This document shows positions 40,404 to 50,030 of a stretch of 64,000 bases of DNA, piece after piece. The notes under the pieces were generated by a model, which saw only the letters and a program-made list of their open reading frames with translations, did no database searches and was not told where the DNA came from. Origin of the DNA: Cellvibrio sp. PSBB006 (GTDB lineage: Bacteria > Pseudomonadota > Gammaproteobacteria > Pseudomonadales > Cellvibrionaceae); the NCBI RefSeq assembly GCF_002162135.1, contig NZ_CP021382.1:2230001-2294000 (forward strand). The letters run 5' to 3'. The position numbers and the translations under genes were made by a program. Position 1 is the first letter of the stretch. Each line of letters begins with the position of its first letter.

Positions 40404-42560
40404 ATGATGTCACCTTATGTTCGTGTGTTTGTTTCGGGATTGCTGCCACTCTTGATGTCAGCCGCAACCATGGCGCAATCCGCTGGCGAAACGACACCGA
40501 ACGATATTTACAACCTGTCACTGGCAGAACTGGGCCAGGTCGAGATCTCTATCGCAACGGGGAACAGCACCCCTTTGGATAAAGCACCGGCCACTGCGTC
40601 TGTTATCTATGCCGCCGAAATCGAAGCCATGGGCGCCCGGAATCTCAATGAGGTGCTGGAGACGGTACCGGGCTTGCACGTTTCTCTATCCACGCTCAGC
40701 CGTCTCGACTCCGTCTATTCTATTCGCGGTATTCACACCGGCTTTAATCCACAGGTCTTGTTGTTGATGAACGGGATACCGGTGCAGTCCAGCTTGCAAG
40801 GTGGTCGACCGTCGCTCTTTCGTCTTCCGGTTGCCAGCATCGCACGGGTAGAAGTTATTCGCGGCCCGGGCTCAGCCATCTATGGTGCGGATGCCTATGC
40901 GGGTGTCATTAATGTCATCACCAAAGATGCTGCCGCGATCAGTGGAACGGAGATCGGTGCGCGCCATGGATCGTTCAACAGCAGTGATTTCTGGTTGCAA
41001 GGCGCAACGAGTTGGAATGACTGGGGTATTGCGTTTAATCTCGCGTATCAGGAAAGTGACGGCGACAAAGACCGCCGTGTTACGACAGATTTACAGTCTT
41101 CTCTTGATGACTCGTTCAATACCGATGCGTCTCTGGCTCCCGGCCCCTTATCGACCCGTTACAAACTGCTTGATACCCATCTGGCGATCAGCAGCGAAAC
41201 CTTACAATTCAATTTGTGGAGTTGGATATCCAAAGATGCAGGCATCGGTGCAGGCGCCACCCAGGCGCTCGATTTCGAAGGCGAAGATGACAGCGAGTTA
41301 TGGATGGCTGATATCACCTATCGTCTCAATGATGACAGTGATACATGGGACCACAGCCTACGTTTCAGCTACTTGTACTACGATCTCCAGGCTCGCTTCG
41401 TTCTTATGCCCGAAGATTCGATCTTACCTATCGGCAGCGACGGCAATTTGAACTTTTCCAATCCGGCCGGACAGGTTTATTTTCCTGACGGTTTGCTCGG
41501 CAATCCCGGGCAACGAGCTGAAGATACGCAGTTTGATCTTATCTCCATCTACAACGGCTGGGATACGCATCGTTTACGCCTCGCGATTGGTACCAGGCGA
41601 CAAACCCTGGCATCGCACGAAAGCAAAAATTATGGTCCGGGTGTTATCGATGGTTCCTCTACCGTTGTTGACGGCACGCTTACCGATGTGAGCGACACAC
41701 CTTTCGTTTATCTTGATGATAGTTCACGCACCATTCATTACCTTTCTGTCCAGGATGAATGGCAACTCGTTTCCGACCTGACGCTGACAGCCGGTGTGCG
41801 CTACGACAATTACTCTGACTTTGGCGGCACCACCAATCCCCGGATTGCACTCGTCTGGGCCACAAGCGAAAACCTGACCACCAAATTGCTCTACGGCAGC
41901 GCTTTTCGTGCACCCTCTTTTTCTGAACAACGGTTCAAAAACAATCCCGTTTCACTTGGCAATCAGGATCTCGATCCTGAACATATTGATACCCTGGAGC
42001 TGTCCTTCAATTACCGTATGAATGCCAATTTTCAGACAACACTGACACTATTTACTTATCAAGCCCAAGACATGATTGAATTTATTCCTGACGACAGCGC
42101 CACCACCAGCACCGCACAAAATGCGCGCGATCAGGACGGGGATGGCTTTGAATGGGAACTGAATTGGCAACCCATTCCCAGCTTGCGCCTGAACGGCAAC
42201 TATTCCTGGCAAGATGCCAAAGATGCGCAGACAGGCCAAGCCGTGGCCGATGCGCCAGGCCAACAATTCAAGGTGGGCGCCAACTGGGAATTTAAACCAC
42301 AATGGTCAATCAACAGCCAAATTTATTGGGTGGGTGATCGTCAACGTGCTGTCGGAGACGCTCGACCGGCAATTGATGATTACACCTTGCTAAACCTCAC
42401 CTTGCGCCGCAAAAATGTGGTGCCCGATCTGGATCTTTCCATCGCGATGCGTAATCTGACCGACGAGGATGCCCGCGAGCCCAGTAACGGTGCCATTGCC
42501 GATGACTACCCTTTGGAGTCGCGCAGTGTTTGGCTGGAGCTGAAGTATCTTTTCAACTGA
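40404..42560 (+). CDS. TonB-dependent outer membrane receptor
   Basis: A 718-aa receptor: signal peptide (1-25, LLMSAATMAQ), a plug domain (about 50-170; APATASVIYAAEIEAMGARN, VEVIRGPGSAIYGADAYAGVINVITK) and a 22-strand barrel to the C-terminal strand ending YLFN. The segment YNLSLAELGQVEISIATG before the plug is typical of receptors paired with YfiR-type kinases. Substrate unknown. The 259-bp gap upstream holds ACCCTG…CAGGGT (40281-40298), a possible operator. It is followed 56 bp later by the citrate-synthase-like pair, so the three may form an operon. Confidence 0.92.
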   Translation: MMSPYVRVFVSGLLPLLMSAATMAQSAGETTPNDIYNLSLAELGQVEISIATGNSTPLDKAPATASVIYAAEIEAMGARNLNEVLETVPGLHVSLSTLSRLDSVYSIRGIHTGFNPQVLLLMNGIPVQSSLQGGRPSLFRLPVASIARVEVIRGPGSAIYGADAYAGVINVITKDAAAISGTEIGARHGSFNSSDFWLQGATSWNDWGIAFNLAYQESDGDKDRRVTTDLQSSLDDSFNTDASLAPGPLSTRYKLLDTHLAISSETLQFNLWSWISKDAGIGAGATQALDFEGEDDSELWMADITYRLNDDSDTWDHSLRFSYLYYDLQARFVLMPEDSILPIGSDGNLNFSNPAGQVYFPDGLLGNPGQRAEDTQFDLISIYNGWDTHRLRLAIGTRRQTLASHESKNYGPGVIDGSSTVVDGTLTDVSDTPFVYLDDSSRTIHYLSVQDEWQLVSDLTLTAGVRYDNYSDFGGTTNPRIALVWATSENLTTKLLYGSAFRAPSFSEQRFKNNPVSLGNQDLDPEHIDTLELSFNYRMNANFQTTLTLFTYQAQDMIEFIPDDSATTSTAQNARDQDGDGFEWELNWQPIPSLRLNGNYSWQDAKDAQTGQAVADAPGQQFKVGANWEFKPQWSINSQIYWVGDRQRAVGDARPAIDDYTLLNLTLRRKNVVPDLDLSIAMRNLTDEDAREPSNGAIADDYPLESRSVWLELKYLFN

Positions 42561-42616
42561 CCATCAGCCAACTAATCAACTGACCAGCCTGGTATTAATT
42601 CCCGCGAGATTTTTTC

Positions 42617-43432
42617 ATGTCAGAAGAGCCCAAGCACGATCAGGTGCGCAGCCGCAACGAACCCTTTACCCAAAAAACCGCAACCCGCATCTGGTCAGAG
42701 CAACCCAGCGAAGACAATCCTTATATTGCGGCCAAAACATTTTGTCACGGTTACGACCTTATCGAGCTGATGGAAAAACGCTCATTCATTGATGTCTTCT
42801 ATTTGCTCTTCCGCGGCGAACTCCCCACGAAGCCCGAAGCACAACTGCTGCAAAGCCTGATGATTGCATTAATTAATCCGGGACCACGCCATGCCGCCAC
42901 TCGCGCAGCCATGAACGTCGGTGTCGGTAAAACCGATCCTTTGCATATATTGCCTATCGCTTCAGCCGTGCTTGGCGGAGCGCATCTCGGTGGCGGCGAA
43001 ATAGAAAGTGCCATGCGCTTTCTCCGTAAAAGACATCATGAAGATCCCGCACTCGTGGCAAATGAGATGATCAATACTCAACAGGAGCAGGAGCACGAGA
43101 ACAATTACGCAGGTTTTGGCAAGCAATATGGTGGTGTCGATCTCATGACCAACGCTATCGCCCAGCAAATGTTGACCATGCATGCCGCCGGTGATGCTTT
43201 GCGTTGGGGACATCAATTTGCAGCGGCTCTGGAGCCTCATGGCGTTGGGTGGTTAACCACAGGCATCGCCGCTGCGGTATTTGCAGACCTCGGCTTTCAT
43301 CCGCGTGCGGGAGGCTGCCTGTTTCAATTATTTGGCGCACCCGGATTAGTGGCACACGGCCTTGAATTGGCTAATAAACCTATTACCGCGATGCCTTTTG
43401 TGAGCGATGAAAATTATGTTATCGAACGATAG
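42617..43432 (+). CDS. Citrate-synthase-fold protein, first of a tandem pair
   Basis: A 271-aa protein with the citrate synthase/citryl-CoA lyase fold. FCHGYDLIEL…FIDVFYLLFRGELP (42-70) matches the family N-terminal region of the large domain; LGGAHLGGGE (119-128) has His123 where citrate synthase has its first catalytic His. The second catalytic His position (GFGH in the family) is GFGKQYGG (167-173) and the catalytic Asp position is Gly (GVGWLTTG, 209-216). It is much shorter than the roughly 430 aa enzyme. Its stop overlaps the next gene by 26 bases. A heteromeric or non-catalytic CoA-binding role is possible. Confidence 0.7.
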   Translation: MSEEPKHDQVRSRNEPFTQKTATRIWSEQPSEDNPYIAAKTFCHGYDLIELMEKRSFIDVFYLLFRGELPTKPEAQLLQSLMIALINPGPRHAATRAAMNVGVGKTDPLHILPIASAVLGGAHLGGGEIESAMRFLRKRHHEDPALVANEMINTQQEQEHENNYAGFGKQYGGVDLMTNAIAQQMLTMHAAGDALRWGHQFAAALEPHGVGWLTTGIAAAVFADLGFHPRAGGCLFQLFGAPGLVAHGLELANKPITAMPFVSDENYVIER

Positions 43433-44273
43433 TACGCTAGCGACACACAGCGATATTTCCTATATCGATTCGCTTGAGCAAAAGCGAGGAAAGATTTTTA
43501 GCAAAACCGGTGGATGGTTTCCCGGCAAAGGCGTGTTCTGCCATGGTTACTCGATGCTTGAGGAACTGGTTGGAAAAAAAACCTATTTTCAAATTCTGGT
43601 ACTGAACGCAACCGGCAAATTAATTGAAAAGCCTCTGGCCGATTGGGTTGAAGCTATTTACGGTTGTTTAAGCTGGCCAGATCCACGGATCTGGTGCAAT
43701 CAAATTGGCGCGCTAGCCGGTGCGGCGCGCACCTCGGTGGTAGCAGCAACGACCATCGGCTCGCTGGCAGCAGACTCTCGCTCCTATGGTCCTTATACAC
43801 TGTTGGGTGGAGTGGAGTTTATTCAAGATGCGTTTCGTCAACATCAGGCGGGTGCAACAGCGGAAGATATTGTTGAAAAAATAACAGCGGCAAATCGTGG
43901 CAAGCCCTACATTGTTGGCTACATACGCCCTATTGCAAAAGGCGATGAGCGCCTGGAAGCAATGGAAAAACTCAGCAAAACGCTCGGATTTCAGGTCGGA
44001 CCGCACCTCACTTTAGCCTATGAAATAGAACAGGTTTTAATGCGCCGATTTGATGAAGGCATGAATATCAATGGATATATGTCAGCGTTCTTATCTGACC
44101 AGGGATTCACTGCTGATGAAGTTTATCGGATGTTCGCAGGCATGGTCGCCAGTGGTGTCACCGCCTGTTATCTCGACACCTACCATCGCCCGCCGGAGAC
44201 TTTTTTGCCATTGCGCTGTGACGATATCGATTATCAGGGTGCAGCACCGCGTACGGTGCCAGATGCAGATTGA
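43407..44273 (+). CDS. Citrate-synthase-fold protein, second of a tandem pair
   Basis: A 288-aa paralogue of the preceding protein, starting inside its end. FCHGYSMLEEL (44-54) repeats the FCHGYDLIEL motif. The first His site is replaced (GPYTLLGGVEF, 128-138), the second reads VGYIRPIAKGDER (170-182) without His but with a conserved-type Arg/Lys, and the Asp site is NINGY (220-224). So none of the three catalytic residues of citrate synthase remains in place. The two proteins may form a mixed oligomer. It converges on the GGDEF/EAL gene with a two-base gap and no terminator. Confidence 0.7.
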   Translation: MKIMLSNDSTLATHSDISYIDSLEQKRGKIFSKTGGWFPGKGVFCHGYSMLEELVGKKTYFQILVLNATGKLIEKPLADWVEAIYGCLSWPDPRIWCNQIGALAGAARTSVVAATTIGSLAADSRSYGPYTLLGGVEFIQDAFRQHQAGATAEDIVEKITAANRGKPYIVGYIRPIAKGDERLEAMEKLSKTLGFQVGPHLTLAYEIEQVLMRRFDEGMNINGYMSAFLSDQGFTADEVYRMFAGMVASGVTACYLDTYHRPPETFLPLRCDDIDYQGAAPRTVPDAD

Positions 44274-44275
44274 CA

Positions 44276-46846
44276 TCAGGAGCGCGTAAAACGGCTCAAT
44301 AGCGTAGAGTTCGTTTTAGCATGCCCCACATGATTGCGGGTAAATATTTTCTCTATCGGTAAGGGATAACCGATATGGAATCCCTGTACAAAGTCGATAC
44401 CCATCTCTTGCAGGATATCCAGAATTTCCTGGTTCTCAACATACTCGGCCACGGCTTTTTTACCCAGCGCCTGAACCACCTGGATAATGGAACGCACCAG
44501 GGTTTGATCAACGGCATCGCGGTGCAGGTTTTGAATAAATGAACCATCCAGTTTGATGTAATCCGCCGGCAAGTCTTTCAAATAAGCAAAACTACTGAAG
44601 CCGGAACCGAAATCATCCACCGAAAAACTGCAGCCCAACGCATGCAAATCAGCAATGACCCGTTGCGTGATATGGAGATTGAACAGGCTATCGCTCTCCG
44701 TCAGCTCAAAGGTAATGCGACTGGCATCCACACCGGTTTCCTGCAAACAGTCAAGGATGGACGGCACCAGACTTTCATCTTTAAACGCCTGAGCAGACAG
44801 GTTAATCGCAATGTGATTAAGCTCCGGATATTCCTTCAAGGTTCTGCTGGCGAGTTTAATAATCCAGCGATCCAGTAAATGCATTTCGCCTGACGTTTCC
44901 AATGCTGGAATAAACTCTGCCGGGCCGATAATACGCCCGTCGCTGTCGCGCATACGAATCAAGGCTTCGTAATAGGAGATCTCGCGTTTTTTAACATCAA
45001 AGATTGGCTGGAAGTACAGCACCATGCGGTCTTCGGCAATTGCCCGGCGAATCTTTTGGGACACATTGATGCAGCGCCGTAATTCATCACTTTCGTTATC
45101 CTGCGGATCGTATTGATGAATCAGATTTCGGCCGCGGCCTTTGGCTACATACAATGCGATATCTGCACGCATCAAATATTCTTCGGAATTGGCGGTACTA
45201 CCGTCAATCAGCGAGAGACCGATGCTGCAACCGAGGTTCATTCGCTGATCATGCAATTGAAAACCGAAATCCCCGATAATCGTCTGGATATCCCGCGCAA
45301 AATGGTTCGCTTCTTCGCCACTGATATCATGCAATAACACAGCAAACTCATCGCCACCCAAACGACATAATAAATCCGGTTTGCGAATACGTTTACCCAG
45401 TAACAATGACATTTCTCGCAACACATCATCGCCCTTCTGATGACCGAAGGTGTCATTGATGACTTTGAAGTGGTCGAGGTCAATATATACCAGACCGTGA
45501 TGGCGGTTATTACGCAGCGCGTCAGCGGCCAATTGCTCCAGCGTCGATTCAAAAAAGTGGCGATTAAATAAGCCCGTCAATGAATCGTGCATGGCCAGGT
45601 ATTTAAGTTGTTCCTGGGTTTCGCGCCGCTCAGTAATATTGTCGAGACATACCGTCAGGGTGGATAAATTTTCCGAGCGGGTCGAGCGGCTGGGCTTTAA
45701 TTGCGTCCAGATTTTCTGCTTTTTTCTGTTGCACAAACACAACTCAATTTCAGGGCAAGGTTTTTTCTGCAGCAAGGCCAGGCTAATTTTTTCCTTGAAC
45801 AGCGTAAAATGAGCGGCATCTTCCGGCGCGATAAACATCTCAAGCGAAGAGCCGAGGGATTCTTCAATCGAAAAGCCCATCATGCCTTCCCACGCCCGAT
45901 TCAGAAAACAAATTTTAAAATCCTTATCCAATTCCATCACCACCGACTGCAGGTCATCCAATAACTGGTGATGGCTTTCGTATAAATTACGATAAGCCAG
46001 CTCGCGGGCTTCGAGGGATCTTACGCGTGCGGCAAATTGTGCGTTGCTGACCAGGAAGTCATCGCGGTGGATGGCGATATCACAAACCTTGCGCAATTGC
46101 TCCGCGCGAAATGGCTTGGGTAAAAAATCCACTGCGCCTAATAACATCAATTCTTCGGCCTGATCGATGGTGGTGTGTGCGGTCATGATGACCACGGGTT
46201 GATTGGGGTCGATGCGCTGGATCTCTATCAGGATGTCGCGCCCCGAGATGGTAGGCAGCATGATATCGAGCAATACCAGATCGTGACGCCGCGCTTGCCA
46301 GGCGTGCAACCCGGCTTCACCATCAGCAGCGACTTCAATATCAAAAGGCGTGGCCAGCACGCGCTTGATTAAATCTGAGGTGTCCTGCTGGTCTTCTACC
46401 ACCAGCAAACGTGGCCTCGCCAGTTCACCTTTGTGCTCAGTGGCGAAGTGTTTAACCAGTTCCGGCAACCGATAAAGGTGATTCAGCGGCACCAGATAAT
46501 TGATGCCGTACTCACGCGCCGTCACTTCTGCAATACGTTCACACCAAGTGCTGGTGACAATAATAATCGGCAGGTCCGCGCGACAGTTCAGGATACCGCT
46601 GCGCACCAGACGCGACAGCCGCCAACCGTCAAGGTCGCGCGTGTCGACATCGAGAACCAGCAGATCAACAGGATGGTGGCGCAGATAACGCAACGCTTTG
46701 GTAGCAGAGTCCACTAACGTAAGGCGGGAATGACCGGCTTTTGTCAGGCAGGCGTTAATTTGTTCCAGCGCTGCCGGATCGTTATTCACAATCAGAATTG
46801 AGGGAAGCGATGAGGCTTGGTTGTTATTAGTGGTAATAGACGACAC
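44276..46846 (-). CDS. Dual-receiver PAS–GGDEF–EAL protein
   Basis: An 856-aa cytoplasmic c-di-GMP regulator. First receiver (17-130) with Asp in LLVLDVDTRDLDGWR, second receiver (143-265) with LVLLDIMLPTISGRD, PAS (about 300-410), GGDEF (about 420-590) with an intact RLGGDEFAVLL and an I-site RKPD five residues before it, and EAL (about 600-850) with YYEALIRMRD, NLSAQ, ELTESD, DDFGSGFSS and YIKLDG. The AE.VE motif reads AEYVEN. Both enzyme domains look complete, so synthesis and breakdown of c-di-GMP are both possible. It has no transmembrane segment; the partner kinase is unknown, but the hybrid kinase at 37.8 kb is nearby. Confidence 0.93.
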   Translation of the reverse strand: MSSITTNNNQASSLPSILIVNNDPAALEQINACLTKAGHSRLTLVDSATKALRYLRHHPVDLLVLDVDTRDLDGWRLSRLVRSGILNCRADLPIIIVTSTWCERIAEVTAREYGINYLVPLNHLYRLPELVKHFATEHKGELARPRLLVVEDQQDTSDLIKRVLATPFDIEVAADGEAGLHAWQARRHDLVLLDIMLPTISGRDILIEIQRIDPNQPVVIMTAHTTIDQAEELMLLGAVDFLPKPFRAEQLRKVCDIAIHRDDFLVSNAQFAARVRSLEARELAYRNLYESHHQLLDDLQSVVMELDKDFKICFLNRAWEGMMGFSIEESLGSSLEMFIAPEDAAHFTLFKEKISLALLQKKPCPEIELCLCNRKKQKIWTQLKPSRSTRSENLSTLTVCLDNITERRETQEQLKYLAMHDSLTGLFNRHFFESTLEQLAADALRNNRHHGLVYIDLDHFKVINDTFGHQKGDDVLREMSLLLGKRIRKPDLLCRLGGDEFAVLLHDISGEEANHFARDIQTIIGDFGFQLHDQRMNLGCSIGLSLIDGSTANSEEYLMRADIALYVAKGRGRNLIHQYDPQDNESDELRRCINVSQKIRRAIAEDRMVLYFQPIFDVKKREISYYEALIRMRDSDGRIIGPAEFIPALETSGEMHLLDRWIIKLASRTLKEYPELNHIAINLSAQAFKDESLVPSILDCLQETGVDASRITFELTESDSLFNLHITQRVIADLHALGCSFSVDDFGSGFSSFAYLKDLPADYIKLDGSFIQNLHRDAVDQTLVRSIIQVVQALGKKAVAEYVENQEILDILQEMGIDFVQGFHIGYPLPIEKIFTRNHVGHAKTNSTLLSRFTRS

Positions 46847-46932
46847 GCACGAGACTCCCGGCTAAGCTCCTTTCTAGCCTAGCATATACCAGCAAACCCT
46901 TTGGGTTAACCCGATAAAAACCAAACTTGCCG

Positions 46933-48732
46933 TCAACCACCGGGGGTCGCCGAGCCCTGTTGCGCCAAGCCGCTGATACGGTCACCCATAGGAGGTACTT
47001 CATCACGGTCGATACGCACATCCAGTAATGTCGGACCGGATTTCGCAAAGAGCGCCTGCATATCGAGCAACTCCAATTGCTGAGGACGCTCAATCACAAT
47101 GCCGTCGATACCCATGGCACGCGCCATAGCAGCATAATTCACGTCGTTTAACTGCCAGCCGATGGATTCCTGCTGACCGAGTCTTTGACCGTGCATCACC
47201 ATGCCCATGGCCGCATCGTTGAGCACAACAAATACCACCGGCAGCTGTTGCTGAGCCGCAACGGTAATTTCCTGCGCACTCATCAAATAAGATCCATCGC
47301 CGACGATACAGACCGTCGGTGCCCGGCGATTGGCGATGGCGGAACCAATCGCCGCCCCGATAGACCACGCCATGGAACCGTATCCCATCGCGATGCGATA
47401 CAAGCCTTCGCTATTGCGACGCATCAGGTAATGCGTGGCCCATGACCAGCCATTACCCGCGTCAACAAAGATACGCGTGTCATCCGGCAAAGCCCTGGAG
47501 AGATAAGTCATCAATCGTTGCGGTTTAACCGGTGCTTCATTGCATAAACATTTCTCAGGTTCCTGCACCGTGGCGTAGCCGTCGAAAATATTCTTTTTGC
47601 CGCGCCCCGCCAGGGACTGCCATTGACGCCCCCATTGGCGCGCCGTCTTCACTTGCATCAGCAGCCGATCAAAGATGCAGTCAATATTGCCGAAGACATG
47701 CAAGCAGGCCATTGGCGAACGCGTAAAATGTTCCGCGCACGAATCAATGTGTACCAGTTTATTGTTCAGCAAATCTTCCTTCCAACCACTGGTCCCCAAC
47801 TCCTCCAACGCTGTTCCCACCGCTAAAATCAATTCCACGTTCGGGTTTCGCAACAAATGCTTCGCGCTGTCGTGGCCAGCAAACCCATAAACACCGCGGT
47901 ATAACGGGTGGGTTTCATCAACCCAGGATTTACCGGTAGGGCCGGTAACAAAAGGGGTATTGGTGAGTTCGGCAAATTCCACCAGTTGCTTGGCCGCTCG
48001 CCCCACACCGCTACCGATGTACATCACCATGCGTTCAACCCGGGCCAGCTTTTCATACAAGCGTCCGATGGCAAGATCATCCACCATAGAAAAATTCGGT
48101 ACCAGTAAATCACCTTGTATCCGACGGGTGTCGACAGAAGACCGAAGCACATCCGAAGGAATGCTCAGGTGCACCGGACCACAGGTTCCCTGATGCGCGC
48201 TCATGATGGCGGACACCAATTTATTTTCCAGTTGTTCCTGGTGCGATATCAGCGTATTAAACCGGGTGACATAGCGGAACATACCTACTGTATCGATAGC
48301 GGTACAACTGGATTCCTGCAGCGCACCTCTGCCAAATTTGGGCAGTGGCGTCTGCGCGGTGATGACCAGCATGGGAATCTCTTCAACAAAGGCGGATGCC
48401 ACACCGGTAATTAAATTCGTAGCTCCCGGCCCGGTTGTACTGCATACCACGCCCATCTTGCCGGTTTCACGGTAATAGCCATCTGCCATAAACGCGGCAC
48501 CGCATTCGTGGCGCGCTACGACCAGGCGCGGACCACCGTGCCGCTCGCTGCGCGCCAGTGCGTTTAACAAGGGCTCAATCGCCCCGCCTGGAACACCGAA
48601 AACCACCTCTATACCCAATTGCTGTAGATAACCCACGATGAGATCAGCACCGGTTGGGGTAATGACAGCGTGTGGTTGCGAGTCAGTTTTGGCAGGAGAA
48701 AATGGGATAGCGTTGTTAACGGCCTGTAACAT
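46933..48732 (-). CDS. ThDP-dependent enzyme, acetolactate-synthase-like
   Basis: A 599-aa protein of the IlvB-like ThDP family. Catalytic Glu in VARHECGAAFMADGYY; ThDP/Mg motif starting GDGSYLMSAQE and ending VVLND rather than LNN. The middle domain is of the FAD/TPP central type. It lacks the Trp of the QWQ segment that sets substrate choice in true acetohydroxyacid synthases (here GMVMHGQRLGQQ), and no small subunit gene is adjacent; the window has a complete ilvIH elsewhere. So a specialised 2-oxoacid lyase or carboligase is likelier than a second biosynthetic AHAS. An N-terminal extension of about 25 residues precedes the domain. It stands alone. Confidence 0.8.
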   Translation of the reverse strand: MLQAVNNAIPFSPAKTDSQPHAVITPTGADLIVGYLQQLGIEVVFGVPGGAIEPLLNALARSERHGGPRLVVARHECGAAFMADGYYRETGKMGVVCSTTGPGATNLITGVASAFVEEIPMLVITAQTPLPKFGRGALQESSCTAIDTVGMFRYVTRFNTLISHQEQLENKLVSAIMSAHQGTCGPVHLSIPSDVLRSSVDTRRIQGDLLVPNFSMVDDLAIGRLYEKLARVERMVMYIGSGVGRAAKQLVEFAELTNTPFVTGPTGKSWVDETHPLYRGVYGFAGHDSAKHLLRNPNVELILAVGTALEELGTSGWKEDLLNNKLVHIDSCAEHFTRSPMACLHVFGNIDCIFDRLLMQVKTARQWGRQWQSLAGRGKKNIFDGYATVQEPEKCLCNEAPVKPQRLMTYLSRALPDDTRIFVDAGNGWSWATHYLMRRNSEGLYRIAMGYGSMAWSIGAAIGSAIANRRAPTVCIVGDGSYLMSAQEITVAAQQQLPVVFVVLNDAAMGMVMHGQRLGQQESIGWQLNDVNYAAMARAMGIDGIVIERPQQLELLDMQALFAKSGPTLLDVRIDRDEVPPMGDRISGLAQQGSATPGG

Positions 48733-49058
48733 GTAGGTGCGTACCTTGTTGAGTGAACAACGTGATCCATCACAAGGGGTTGGAAGGGTACTTCAACGCG
48801 CGCAATATATACCAGTGTTGATTACGAAGCCATATAAAAAATGACCAATTTGATTCAAATTTGATCTAAGAATGTCGACCTCACTTTGTATCAACCATAA
48901 CAACCACCTCCGTGTCGTCGAATGCTACGCATCGCGCATCCTGTCACATAAATGCATTTTAGGCGATGGGAAAATGAGGGTTTATAACAGTAGCAGCCTC
49001 TCGACGGCTACTGCTTACTTCCGAGGCAGGAACGCTGAAATGGTTCAGGTCTTAAACA
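48733..49058. other. Intergenic region upstream of the ThDP enzyme
   Basis: About 326 bp. A short palindrome TCAAATTTGA (about 48855-48864) lies within the promoter region of the ThDP enzyme and could bind a regulator. A hairpin with CAGTAGC / GCTACTG near 48987-49013 could end fbp transcription, though the T-run is poor. A possible 79-codon frame here has no ribosome site and no family character. Confidence 0.35.
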
Positions 49059-50024
49059 TTATTTCAGATACGCGAGACAGGCCTCCACTTCATTCGCGGA
49101 ACCCAGAATAACAGCCACACGTTGGTGAAGTGTTTGAGGTTGAAGCGTGAGGATACGCTGCGTTTCTGTAAAAGCTTTGCCGCCGGCCCCTTCGATCAGC
49201 AGAGCCATCGGATTAGCTTCATACAACAACCGGAGCTTTGCGGGCTGGCTGGGGTTGCGGCTGTCAGAGGGATAACTGAATATGCCTCCACGCATGAGCA
49301 CACGGTGTACATCGCCTACCATGGCCGCATTCCAGCGCATGTTGTAATTTTTTGCGCGGGGCCCGGTATCGCCGGCAATTAAATCATCGACGTACCGCTT
49401 GAAGGCCGAACGCCAGAAACGCTGGTTGGACAGATTAATAGCAAACTCTCTGGTATCTGCCGGGATCTGTAATTCTGCTTCTGTGAGCACAAAATTGCCG
49501 TTGGCATCCAGGGTAAAACACCGCGTTGCACCGCCCACCGATATCACCAACAGTGTTGAGCCGCCGTAAAGGACATAGCCAGCACAAAGTTGCTGGATGC
49601 CCGGTTGATGGAACTGCAACTCGCTGTCACAGGCCACATCCGCACGCGCCGGATAGATGGTGAAGATCGTTCCCACCTGGCCATTGATATCAATGTTTGA
49701 AGAGCCGTCAAGCGGATCAAAAGCCACCAGATAAGTACCGGCTGGATTTCCTGCAACGGAGGTATCTTCCTCTTCGGATGCAATAGCGCAGACCTGTCGG
49801 TTCTCCAGCAAGGCATCCTTGAGAATCTGATTGGCAATCACATCCAGTTTCTTTTGTGTTTCTCCCTGAATATTTTCATCTTCTGTTGAGCCCAATACGC
49901 CGGCCAGTGCGCCCTGACGGACGCAATGGGCAATATGCTTTGCCGCGCCCAGAATGATTTCAACCAGCGCAACCAACTCAGGTTTGGCACCATCCGCTTG
50001 CAGAACGTCATTTACATCGTGCAT
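49059..50024 (-). CDS. fbp: Class I fructose-1,6-bisphosphatase
   Basis: Gluconeogenic phosphatase giving fructose-6-phosphate. The metal-binding motif FDPLDGSSNID and upstream ASEEED are intact, and the C-terminal ALLIEGAGGKAF is typical. Length is 321 aa, slightly short of the E. coli enzyme (332). It follows the aldolase by five bases; with tpiA upstream the three form a triose/hexose interconversion cluster. Confidence 0.96.
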   Translation of the reverse strand: MHDVNDVLQADGAKPELVALVEIILGAAKHIAHCVRQGALAGVLGSTEDENIQGETQKKLDVIANQILKDALLENRQVCAIASEEEDTSVAGNPAGTYLVAFDPLDGSSNIDINGQVGTIFTIYPARADVACDSELQFHQPGIQQLCAGYVLYGGSTLLVISVGGATRCFTLDANGNFVLTEAELQIPADTREFAINLSNQRFWRSAFKRYVDDLIAGDTGPRAKNYNMRWNAAMVGDVHRVLMRGGIFSYPSDSRNPSQPAKLRLLYEANPMALLIEGAGGKAFTETQRILTLQPQTLHQRVAVILGSANEVEACLAYLK

Positions 50025-50030
50025 GAATCA

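Noticed and set aside
48872..49111. Possible 79-aa gene before fbp
   Set aside because: Overlaps the end of fbp, lacks a ribosome site and any family pattern.
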